From contig NC_081542.1 in the NCBI RefSeq assembly GCF_901000735.1, positions 30,052,838 to 30,116,837 of the forward strand: a stretch of 64,000 bases of DNA. Direction: 5' to 3'. The notes beneath the pieces are model-generated. The model was given only the letters and a program-made list of their open reading frames with translations. It ran no database searches and was not told the origin of the DNA. Position numbers and translations under genes: made by a program. Source of the stretch: Corylus avellana (Eukaryota; Streptophyta; Magnoliopsida; Fagales; Betulaceae). Positions 33,490 through 43,229 of the stretch are shown in pieces; positions within the stretch are counted from its first letter, which is position 1; every line of letters starts with the position of its first letter.

Positions 33490-33790
33490 GGAAGGAGAAC
33501 CGCTGGTCCAGTAAGGGCTGGCTCGTTTATTCAATCACGGCTCTAAGAAAAGATGAAACTCCCATTAACACTAGAAGGGGAAAAGAATGGGTGCAGGCCT
33601 TCCCTAAGTTCTTGATTTCGTCCCCTTCATTTCACGGGGGTCGTGGTGCCCTACCTTCAGCTGGTGGGCATCCGGCGGATCTCACCTTCCTTGCTGGTGG
33701 CGGGTGCTAAAACTTGCACCAAACTCATTGGACCTTCCTTGCTCGGAGAGGGTGCAGAAAACAACGTTGAGGAGGTTTCTTTTAATTCTT
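33490..33790. other. GC-richer unexplained segment in the 5' intron of the phosphorylase-like gene
   Basis: About 300 bp differ in composition from the AT-rich surroundings and contain ACCTTCCTTGCT twice (about 33685 and 33735). No frame, terminal repeat or target duplication was recognised. It may be a fragment of an LTR element. Confidence 0.35.
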
Positions 33791-33821
33791 TTATTGGTTT
33801 TCAAGTGCATTATATATGAAC

Positions 33822-36800
33822 ATGGTTACAGTCAAACAGGTTGAAGATGACACTTTAGTCTCAAAAGTTGCAACCCATGAGCAATTGAAGTGTCCTCGGT
33901 TCTGTCTGCAAGGTTAGCAACGGTTATGACATTGTCCAGTTTGATTCTAGTTATTCTAATCTTAAGCTGTAGAACTCTTTAATGTTTTTTTTTTTTTTTT
34001 TTGGCTTTTATGGCTATTTCTTCTTGCACGTTCGTGCTCACTGTTGTCTGAATTTTATGAGTAAGAAAGGTTGTCAATATGCTTAACCTTGATTAAACTC
34101 TTATAAAGCTTGCTCTTATAAAGACATTGTTTTCTGGTGTTTGCTTATAGTCAGCAACTCATGTTTATGTGTCAATTAATTTCATGAAATATTACTGTAA
34201 GAAAAGGGCACACCAGAGAAACTAATTCCGATGCCAAGTTAGGTAGAGCCTTTTGCATTCTGTTTTTTCTTTTGTTTATAATACTGGAAAGGAATAACTT
34301 GTTTTGTAGTCTTTGAACCATGTAACTTGTTTCGTAGTCTTTGGTAAGAGCATATAGAAACACCATTTATTTCATGCTTATGATGGATAACTAGAATTGC
34401 ATGAGTGCAATTTTTGTAATTATTTTTCAAAGGAATGCATGACAATTTTATAAATCTTTTGCTTAGCAAGCTATTTCTTTTGCATAAATCCATTTTGATT
34501 ATTTTACGAATTCCATCAGGCATCAGAATTCCTCTTTATCAATTCAGTAGCCAATGTCTTCTGGACAATAGTCCTTTTGAAGGACTTCCATGCATTCCTG
34601 AAGAAGAACAAAGCATACTGGATTCCCTTCTTCTTGCTCAGGTACGGACGAAAGCATATAATAACCTTGCTACTTATTGCGTTCTAGCCATCATTTGTGT
34701 GCTCCTTTTATTACTTTTCCAGTGGGAAGATCGTGTGTGGAAAGGCGTTCTCAGATATGATGTAACAACCTCTGAAATTAAGGTAGGTTATGCTGCACCA
34801 ATCTTTTTGGGACATAAGCTGGTTGTTGCTTTTACATGGATCCGGATCCGGATGCCATCGCCACAGAAGCACTTATATCTTTAGATACTTTATGCAGGTA
34901 ATTTGCGGCCAAAGAAAGTTTCTTGCTCAGTTGAACGAAGAATGGGGTATCAATTATATGCCCAAACATGAGGAGAAGAAAATTTGCAGTCAAGGGGATC
35001 TCCCGGCGTTTAAATGGACGAAACATCATGAGGAGTTACTCTTTTGTGTTGCAAGTGGTGAAATGTTAAAACCTGAGCTTATTCCTTCAGCTGCTGTGCC
35101 TGATGGTGCCGTCTTGATTATTATTAACGTAAGGTTTTGAGAGTTTAGGATATGTGTTTCCTATTTTATTTTCAATCATCTACGTGCGTTTATCATGATA
35201 CATGGTGCACATTTTGGTCAATAAGTATGCAACCATGTGATCATAAGCATTTAAATCAAAGATTTTTATGTTGTCCCATGGGATTTTTTGCTTGAAGTCA
35301 TTGTAGGAAAATGATTGTTCGAGGCTTTAATCATTTCAATGAGTTTGGTTTTGTTCCATGAGGTCCAGTGAGTTGCCATTTAACTATGGCTTTGAACCTT
35401 TACGAACCATTAAGATGTTTTGGGGTACTACATTGTAGATGTTGATTGCCATTAGTGAAGGAGAGTTTGTGTTACTGTGTCTTATTATTAATTCTAACAC
35501 TATTCTCAAGGGTAAGGTGCAATTGATAATCAACTTAATTTTTCTAGGAAATCCCTGTAGAATATGGCCATGTCTTCCTGGTGCCTTGTGGCTCAGACAG
35601 TTTTTACCGGGTCCTGGATGCAAGATCTTTGGAAATGGTAGCAAGGGTTGCTGTTGAAATAAACAATTGCTCCTTTCGCATGTTCTATGACTGTCCTGCA
35701 GCTGGTACTTCTCATCTATATTTCCAGGTACAAAGTGCTTACACTTGTTGCTTTTTCACTTTTTTAAGCATGCATTGTTAGTTTTGTGACCGATAATGTT
35801 ATTTTTGTCTGATTTTGTGAAGTTTTTGTTGTACAATGTTATTATGAGCCATAAATTTGATTCTTTTTCTTCTTTTCTTGAGAATATATGAGGATGTGTT
35901 AGTGACATGTGGCATCTATTTGTCCACAAGGTCTGGGATAAACCCAACATCTGATGAATGCCTGGCAACCTGGGGCCATGATAGATTTGAAATTTGCTGA
36001 GTCACTCATTAAGTCTTTCTGTTTATAACTTTTACTTTGATTTGATTTTTTAATTTCCTGAATTTATACCACAGTTTACTGAGAATGCTTGCGTACATGC
36101 ACATCCTTCGGGCGAAAAGGCTGGGTGTTTGATATTGGTTTTGTGGTCTTAACATGATGATGTCAGCTCTTTTAAACTTGCAAGGATATGTTTGATGTGC
36201 ATGTCAAATTAGAAAGTAAACCAATTTGTTTTCCTACCGCCTGCTGAGATTTTACTTTTAAAAAAAAGAAGTAATCTGAACTTCTCATACAAGTCTTATT
36301 GTTATATACTATCAACATAGGTGATACATGTGTCACATTATAGGTTAATGTGACACGTGTATAGCCTTTGTTTTTAATTATAACTACTGTTCTACAGGAA
36401 TCTCAGATTGGTTTACTTTCTAATTTGGTATGCGCCATTATTTTAATTTGATGAGGGCATGAGCTGAAGCGATGTTTTACAACTAATAGTAAAGTTGTGA
36501 CAACATCGAGCATTGGCTTATCAACTGCACATACTGTATAAACCTTTTAGTTGCTCAGAAAGTATTGAAGTTCAGTGTTCTAGCAGTCTACTTTTCTTAA
36601 ATGTATCTCTTGTACCAAAGATTTCATTCTGCTTGATTTATGCTTGCAAATGCATTAAAATCTATTTGTCTTTGCTTTGATGATGCAGGCCTGCTACTTT
36701 CCAAGCCCTTTGCCTGTGGAGTTCACACCTGTTGATACTTTTTTTCGTGATGGAAGGAGGGGAATGTGCATCTCTTGTGTCACAGATTACCCCATTAAGA

Positions 36801-38310
36801 CCCTCTTATTTGAGAGTAACCAGAAAGTTAAGATAATGGTGGAGGTTCTTGTTGAGATATGTTCTTGTTTACAGGAAAAGAGCATTCCATATAATCTGCT
36901 GATCTCCGATTGTGGTAAAAAGATGTTTTTGTTTCTTCAGGTAAAATGGCCTCTAGTCTTGTTTTAAGGTTAAATTTTTTTTCTTACTTTGCTTCATACT
37001 GCTCCCTAGGAGAGATCTGTAAGCATTAGTGCTGACGGAAACTTAAAGTTCCCTATTTTTGGTCCCTGAAAAATAAAGAGATTGAAATGCACTTTACTAC
37101 TATGCCTTGATCTGAGAAAGGTAGACAAGTTTACAATTTTTTGCAAGCCTCTCACATTTCCATTATCTCTTCCTTATTTTTCATTTCTGGAAGGCAATAT
37201 AAAAGACCATAAATTGAAACCATATGGAAAAGTCTATAACAAATAGGAGATACAAGCATATAAACATAATACAAACTACTATGTAGCATTTCAAAATTTT
37301 ACTTAAGCTATCTGTATACAGTACAAATCTGAGTCCACCACCATCATACTGCATTCATGATTAAGGTCCGTATTGGTATCCTGTCCTATTTTGCATATCG
37401 TGGTGATCCACTTTGCAGTCATGTTGCTATGGTTTCATACTCTGATGTTTTATTAATGTCAGAACATTCAGTATGTAAGCACTTTAAGAAGCATAGTAGA
37501 CTGGTAGTTTAATTCCTTGTATCAAGGCTATCATGATACTGGTTTTGGTACTCTTTATTTAAGGCAACTTTAGAGGGAAACCACCACTGGAAGCTATTGG
37601 TCTATGTACAAGGTTGAAAACTTCTTATGTCTTTCTTGAGTTTTCTTTTTGTTCAAATCTTTCAAATTCTGCTTATACTGGTCATTGAGTTTTAGCTCAA
37701 ATGGCAGTTTTCCACTCATAAGAATAGGTGTAGCAGTGAGGTTATAGATTCAAGACGTGCCGGGTGCATGTCTGTGTAACATACATACCGAAGGAATCAC
37801 TCATGCTGGCTTGTACCATTATTTTGTATTACATTGTTTCAACCTTTATTCAAGCTCTTGCTTTTGCTGAACTCCGAGAATTTACTACGACGCAGCATAT
37901 AATGTGGCTTGCATGTGGAGATGCTTTTACCTCGACTTGTGTGATTTATTTCTTGATGAATATGAATATGGAACTCCCCACTGACATACTTTTCATGCAA
38001 AGTTGATCTCTCACTCTCTGACATCAGCACTGGAAGTTGATGTTGCGCCAAAGGATCTTATTTTTCGTGTCATTGGCTATGGATTGACTGATTAGTGATT
38101 GATTCTATGCAGCTGCAAAAATTGTCAAACTCCAGGACCCTATCAGCTTGGGAGTGTGGGGGTTATTTCCTGTTTAAATCAACGTCCGAATTTGATCAAG
38201 CTACTGAGGAGGCAATGCTTAAAAAGCTAAGTGATGTCTCTCTTGATGATGAAGGTTTCGAAGTAGTGAAGCAACTCTGTTGCAGTATTGCAGATAAGTT
38301 TTCCGGTTGA
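33822..38310 (+). CDS. GDP-L-galactose/GDP-hexose phosphorylase-like protein, 377 aa, 7 exons
   Basis: It is related to VTC2/VTC5 GDP-L-galactose phosphorylase of ascorbate synthesis and to GDP-D-glucose phosphorylase, in the HIT superfamily. Coding exons are 33822-33912, 34520-34641, 34723-34782, 34898-35128, 35548-35727, 36689-36940 and 38113-38310; all phases agree. Family landmarks are IRIPLY (about 32-37), WEDRVWKGVLRYDV (72-85), FLAQLNE, EELLF, VEYGHVFLVP, and ISDCGKKMFLF. The active-site motif, HLHFQ in VTC2, is HLYFQ here (224-228), so the position of the covalent nucleophile is Tyr226. The KKRP motif after AQLNE is also altered. About 17 residues present in VTC2 between exons 6 and 7 are absent. 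A noncoding first exon probably ends at 32723. The protein may be non-catalytic or have a changed role. Confidence 0.85.
36205..36427. mobile_element. 223-bp MITE with perfect 21-bp terminal inverted repeats
   Basis: CAAATTAGAAAGTAAACCAA plus T at 36205-36225 is exactly repeated in inverse at 36407-36427. A second inverted pair inside, ATACATGTGTCACATTA and TAATGTGACACGTGTAT at about 36322-36363, has one mismatch. It lies in intron 5 of the phosphorylase-like gene. No clear target duplication was found. Confidence 0.8.
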
Positions 38311-39369
38311 ATTCTGGGACCTTTGATGAATGCATGATAGAACGTTTGATTTATGTTGAATTTGGGAAACTTTGATGAATTTATTGCAGATTTGTCTCAA
38401 ACATATGTTTTTTTTTAAGAGAACGATCCGAATCCATTTTCTGCATTTGTAATGGTTTTTATCTATATGGAAATGTTTGTATCTTTACAACTAAATCATG
38501 AAACATGTATCGGGTTTAAATTGTCTTTTGCATGTTATATTAGGATGTCTGCCCTACTGATGGATGGATGAAGACTTCATAGATTTTGAGAAAATAATTC
38601 GAAGTATAATGTAATATAATCTGAAGAAAAGTGTCATAGGGTAGAGGTTAATCAACATGTTGATGCTACTAAACTATTAACACAGAGAAATGGTTTGATT
38701 AGCATATATGATCTTGTCAACCTTTCAAAAATAATAAATTATTTTTAACACTATGGACCACCAACCGCTCTCCGGTCAATACCGGTCTCGAGGGTCGGTG
38801 CTTGACCCTAAACAATTATTTTATTTTTATCTTATAATTATTTCACAATGATGGTATAGCAATTTCAACCAATCATTGAATCAGTCATTGTTAAAAAATA
38901 AATAAATTCAATGGATGGTTGAAACTGTCACGTCAAAATGTGAGATAGTTATACAATAAAAATATGATTTCTAGTATTTCTCAACTTTTTCTTGATATAA
39001 GAAATACAGTCATAAATTGAGAGCTTTTATTCACGATGGTTTTATCCATTATAGTGGTTGCATTTTTCTCTCTAGTGTACGTAGGGAAATGCTAATTGTC
39101 TGCCTAGACTTTTTTTTATTTTTTATTTTTTTCAGTTGATCATTTTATTTATTTATTTATTTCTCTTTCTTGTCGCTGTTTTTGTTTGTAATTTGTTTAT
39201 AATGTACTAAAAAAATAAAATAAAAAAACCTTGATCACTTTAACTTCGAAGCTGTGAAGTACTACCAATTAATGAAGAATTGACGTAATCTTGGGTAAGC
39301 AATGAGACCGACCAACTTTCCCATTGAGTTTATATAAAAAATAAAAAAAATAAAAAACTTTATTTGACT

Positions 39370-39740
39370 CCCTTAAATGGTATCAACTTTTGCAATGTCT
39401 CCTTAAAGTTTAATTTATCTCCATTTAGTATATCACTCTTTCAAATGTTTTCAATGTTACTATTCTGTTAGAATTTTCCATTAACTCCTAACTAAGGAAT
39501 GTTAAAATTTTCAAAATACCCTCATTTGTTTTAGGAAAAAAAAAAATTATAAAGATTAAGATGTTGATCCGAATTTAATGGTATATTTTGTCATAAAACC
39601 GGGGGTAGTTTGAAAATTTTGTTGAGAATTAACGAAAAATATTAACGAAAGTGAGACATTGAAAAAAATTAAAAGTTTGATACATTAAATTGAGAGGTTT
39701 TGAATTTTAAATAGAACATTACAAAAGGGGTAACAATTCG
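39370..39740. mobile_element. MITE with long inverted arms (1 of 2)
   Basis: The left arm (TTTTGCAATGTCTCCTTAAA, later TTTTCAATGTTACTATTC) is an inverted, diverged copy of the right arm (reverse strand CTTTTGTAATGTTCTATTTA, then TTTTCAATGTCTCACTTTCG). Each arm is about 150 bp. The copy is intergenic, between convergent genes. Confidence 0.7.
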
Positions 39741-39807
39741 GTGGATGTGTGAAGTTTCCCAAAAAAAAAAAACTTCTCTTCAAAGTAATTGCTCTCAAAG
39801 TTGTATG

Positions 39808-40273
39808 GAGTAACTTCACTTTAAACCCCTGAATTACCACGCGATTTGACAAGCCCCCTTGAACTTCAAAACCTCTCAATTTGAACTCTTAAACTTTCAA
39901 CTGCAGTCAATTTACCCACTCCCTCTATCAATTTTTGCCGTTAAAACTCCTAAAAACACAAAATTACTCTTCAATTTTCTTTTTATTAAAAAAAATGGAA
40001 AAAAAAAATTTTGAAAAAAAAGGGTTACAAGGTAGCCCAACTATGGGTCACCTTGTGATTTTTTTTTTTTAAAAAAAATTTTTAATTTGAAATTTTATAA
40101 AAAAAAAATTATGGGTATAAATGTCATTGTCTTACTTTTAACGTTTAAAATCTGACAGAGTAGTTCAAATTGACTGCAATTGAAAATTCATGAGTTCAAA
40201 TTGCGAAATTTTAAAGTTCAGATGGACTTGTCAAATCGCGTGGTAATTCATTAGTCTAACGTGAAGTTACCTC
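39808..40273. mobile_element. MITE with long inverted arms (2 of 2)
   Basis: Arms of about 140-150 bp begin GAGTAACTTCAC on the left and GAGGTAACTTCAC on the reverse right. Both contain GAATTACCACGCGATTTGAC and TGCAGTCAATTT. The centre holds a short hairpin (ACAAGGTAGCCC and GGGTCACCTTGT), so the whole element can fold back on itself. Confidence 0.8.
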
Positions 40274-40590
40274 AAATTTTATTCCAGAAAACTTTCCCAA
40301 TACAAGAATTAAGGAGGATACAATAAGCATTTTATTTTATTTTTTTGGTAAAGAATTAGGGAGCCTTTCAGAAGCAAAGACACCAAAAATATGACATGTT
40401 ACAACGATGGATGTTTGAAGCGCTATAAATATCTCCTGACGACTTACTAAAATAGGCAAAAATATGAATAATACAACAAGAAAAATTCAAGATTACATAG
40501 AATTTAATGGAACAAATATGAAAGAATTTATAAAGCAATACAATTGAACACAATATGCAGTACCTCACTAGCAATGTATGCTGTGAGAGC

Positions 40591-43104
40591 TCATTGACTT
40601 CCACTGATGATATCTGATTCAAGAATTCCTCTAGCTTGCACATTCTTTCTTTCTGCTTCTCCCTCTTCTAATCCCTCCAAAGCCTGTGAAAATGAGCTGG
40701 AATTTTCTCCATTGTTACTGCACATCCAAGCTTGATGGAGTTGCAGGACATACTCCAAGTGCCACAAAACTTCCCCCATCGTCGGCCGGTTCTTCCCCTC
40801 GTCGGCTAGACATTTTTCTGCTATCTCCCCAAACTTCTTCAGGGAATCTGCAGAATAGTTTCCTTTGAGATGTGGGTCAATAATGGTTTCCAGTGATCTC
40901 TGCCTTTGCCACCCCATTGCCCACTCTGCAAGATTGACCTCATCTTTAGGCAAGCTTGGATTTATAACAGGTCGAGCACAGATAACTTCAAACAGCACGA
41001 CTCCAAAAGAGTAAACATCTGATTTCTCAGTCAACTGCTGTCGTCTGAAGTACTCAGGATCAAGATATCCAAAGCTTCCTTTTACTGCAGTACTGACATG
41101 GGTGTGGTCCAAAGCAGGACCGTTTTTCGACAACCCGAAATCGGACATTTTTGCTACAAAGTTTTCATCTAACAATATGTTGGTAGTCTTCACATCCCTG
41201 TGGATTATTCCCCGCTCCGCTCCGGTATGAAGGTAATGCAGCCCTCTTGCAGCACCAATGCATGCTACTAATCGCTGCTTCCATGTCAGCGGTGGGAGAT
41301 CACTCCCAAAGAGATGACTTCTAAGAGTCCCATTTGCCATGTACTCATAAACCAAGATCATCTCATTTTGTTCATCACAGAATCCGATCATGGAAACCAA
41401 ATGCCTGTGCCTAAGCTTTGATAGCATCTCAATCTCGGTTTCGAATTCGGTTAGACCTTGCTCGGATTGCGGGTTGGCTCGCTTAATTGCTGCAGGGGTG
41501 CCATCTTCAATGGCTCCTTTGTAAACCTTACCAAAGCCTCCTACACCAATCACTAAACTTTCATCAAAATTATTTGTAGCTGCACGAATCTCTGCTAATG
41601 TGAACCACTTGCCAACCCTCGTCGACGCCATAGACGCATACGGATTTTGGCTTCCAGCTGCTCCCTTGGCATTGGCAGTGCTGTTTGTAATAGACCCATG
41701 AAGGAAAAATGGCCGCCACCCAGAAGGGTTGTTGCTTTTGGTATCAGTCAATTTCTTTCTCTGGCCTCTGCAGTAACAAAAGATGAAGCTAATCAAAACT
41801 GCAAGAATGACAACAGAAGCTCCACCTGCTCCTATTCCCACCCAAAGAATTTTAGTCTTTGAGTTGCCTGCTGAATTCCCAGTAGAATCATATGTCTCAA
41901 TATATGCAAGATTCGCATTTCGGCTCAGCTTGAAAATCTCCAGCCCATTCAGGAGAGCATCGGTTCCTGAAGCACCAGCTGCTGTCTCAGGTCCTAGTTG
42001 AATCCAAAGTGTCTTAGTTTTGGATGACACAACATCAATGTAGTCTTGATGATAAGCTCTATTCATCCCTCCCGCTTGCACAAAAACATCAAAATTATTT
42101 GATGCAGTCCTGTTGTTTATGTAGATTCTGAAAATCCGCTGGTTTGCCATACCATAAACCACCTCACAGAAATGTAATCGAATCCAATAATCGAAATCGG
42201 GATCGACTTCGAATTTCCACGACATGTTGAACCTTTTCTCCAATACTTCAGTGTTGGACATTGTTCTTGCGGATTCATAAACAAGAAGAGGAGCCACTGA
42301 GGAATCATTCATGGAAGCATAGGTAATGTTCGAGCTGTTCCTGATCTCTAAACCAGCATCTGCAGTTATCATGTAGCTCGAATCCACTTCCCATGTTCTC
42401 CAAAGATCTAAATCTTCACGGGATTTAATCTCCGGTCCGCCGACATTCAATCTATACATAGTTTCAATTCCCCTTCCACTCAAATTCAAACTAGCACCAT
42501 TTCCACTCACTTTACTTACTGGATCAGTAAAAAGCTTGTTCACAACAGGGACAATCTCAACGGCATTTATGAACCCTAATGATCCTTTTTTTGGAAAGAA
42601 CTCGATTACAAGCACATCCATGTTGATGGGTAGAATGTACTCCTTAATCAAAAAGAATGAACTTGAATTGCTTCCTGAACTCTGCAACCGCAAATTCTTG
42701 TGCGATATCTCTCCAGGAACATTGAATTCTGTTACCAATTTCAGACCATTTGCTACAACATCAAACGAAGACTCATTTACATTGTAATTCTCAAAGGAGA
42801 AGGGGCAGAAATGGAGCCTAACAAAATAGTTCCCCTGAATTCCTTCAAATGTGTAATTCAAACCATCTGTGAAAAACCGAGCAGTTTTGTACAGAGGTCC
42901 AAAAATTGAACTGTCGGTGGATGCGGCAATGCCGGAAGAACTAACGGTAAGATTGTTGTCGGCGACCAAGTCACCAACCCATCTCCGACCATCCACATTA
43001 ATACTGGAATTCGTGCCACAATTTATCAGAAAAGATTTTGATTGAGCCTCCCCAGTTGCAACAAACACAGAGATTATCACCAGAGACAGTAGGAGCTTCT
43101 CCAT
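40591..43104 (-). CDS. HERK2: CrRLK1L receptor-like kinase, probable HERK2, 837 aa, single exon
   Basis: This is a plasma-membrane receptor kinase of the CrRLK1L (FERONIA/THESEUS/HERCULES) family, which links cell-wall or peptide signals to cell growth. It has a signal peptide (1-20, ending TGEA), two malectin-like domains (about 24-190 and 215-395) with many N-glycosylation sites, a transmembrane helix (about 419-445) and a Ser/Thr kinase (about 514-790). The kinase has the G-loop GVGGFGKV (520-527), Lys541 in AAIKR, HRD (635-637) and DFG (655-657), all intact. The family is usually intronless in the coding region, as here. A 5'UTR intron is likely (donor AAG/GTAACT near 43308, acceptor near 43115). 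The choice of HERK2 rests on recalled similarity of the kinase and C-terminus and on its position beside OLA1. Confidence 0.93.
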   Translation of the reverse strand: MEKLLLSLVIISVFVATGEAQSKSFLINCGTNSSINVDGRRWVGDLVADNNLTVSSSGIAASTDSSIFGPLYKTARFFTDGLNYTFEGIQGNYFVRLHFCPFSFENYNVNESSFDVVANGLKLVTEFNVPGEISHKNLRLQSSGSNSSSFFLIKEYILPINMDVLVIEFFPKKGSLGFINAVEIVPVVNKLFTDPVSKVSGNGASLNLSGRGIETMYRLNVGGPEIKSREDLDLWRTWEVDSSYMITADAGLEIRNSSNITYASMNDSSVAPLLVYESARTMSNTEVLEKRFNMSWKFEVDPDFDYWIRLHFCEVVYGMANQRIFRIYINNRTASNNFDVFVQAGGMNRAYHQDYIDVVSSKTKTLWIQLGPETAAGASGTDALLNGLEIFKLSRNANLAYIETYDSTGNSAGNSKTKILWVGIGAGGASVVILAVLISFIFCYCRGQRKKLTDTKSNNPSGWRPFFLHGSITNSTANAKGAAGSQNPYASMASTRVGKWFTLAEIRAATNNFDESLVIGVGGFGKVYKGAIEDGTPAAIKRANPQSEQGLTEFETEIEMLSKLRHRHLVSMIGFCDEQNEMILVYEYMANGTLRSHLFGSDLPPLTWKQRLVACIGAARGLHYLHTGAERGIIHRDVKTTNILLDENFVAKMSDFGLSKNGPALDHTHVSTAVKGSFGYLDPEYFRRQQLTEKSDVYSFGVVLFEVICARPVINPSLPKDEVNLAEWAMGWQRQRSLETIIDPHLKGNYSADSLKKFGEIAEKCLADEGKNRPTMGEVLWHLEYVLQLHQAWMCSNNGENSSSFSQALEGLEEGEAERKNVQARGILESDIISGSQ

Positions 43105-43229
43105 TACCGTTCTACCTCAAGAATTCTTTTGTATTTGTTTTCAAATATAGAAGGAAAAATCTAATGGAAAAACAACAAATCACCCAATGTTCAAGAACAC
43201 ACAATCTAACACAACAAGCATAAACACCC

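Noticed and set aside
37840..37900. A possible extra exon of the phosphorylase-like gene (AFAELREF, recalling CYAE of VTC2)
   Set aside because: No usable donor follows, and exons ending at 36940 and starting at 38113 join in phase without it.
37001..38100. A possible additional gene or small RNA in the last intron of the phosphorylase-like gene
   Set aside because: Nothing beyond short motif-free frames was found.
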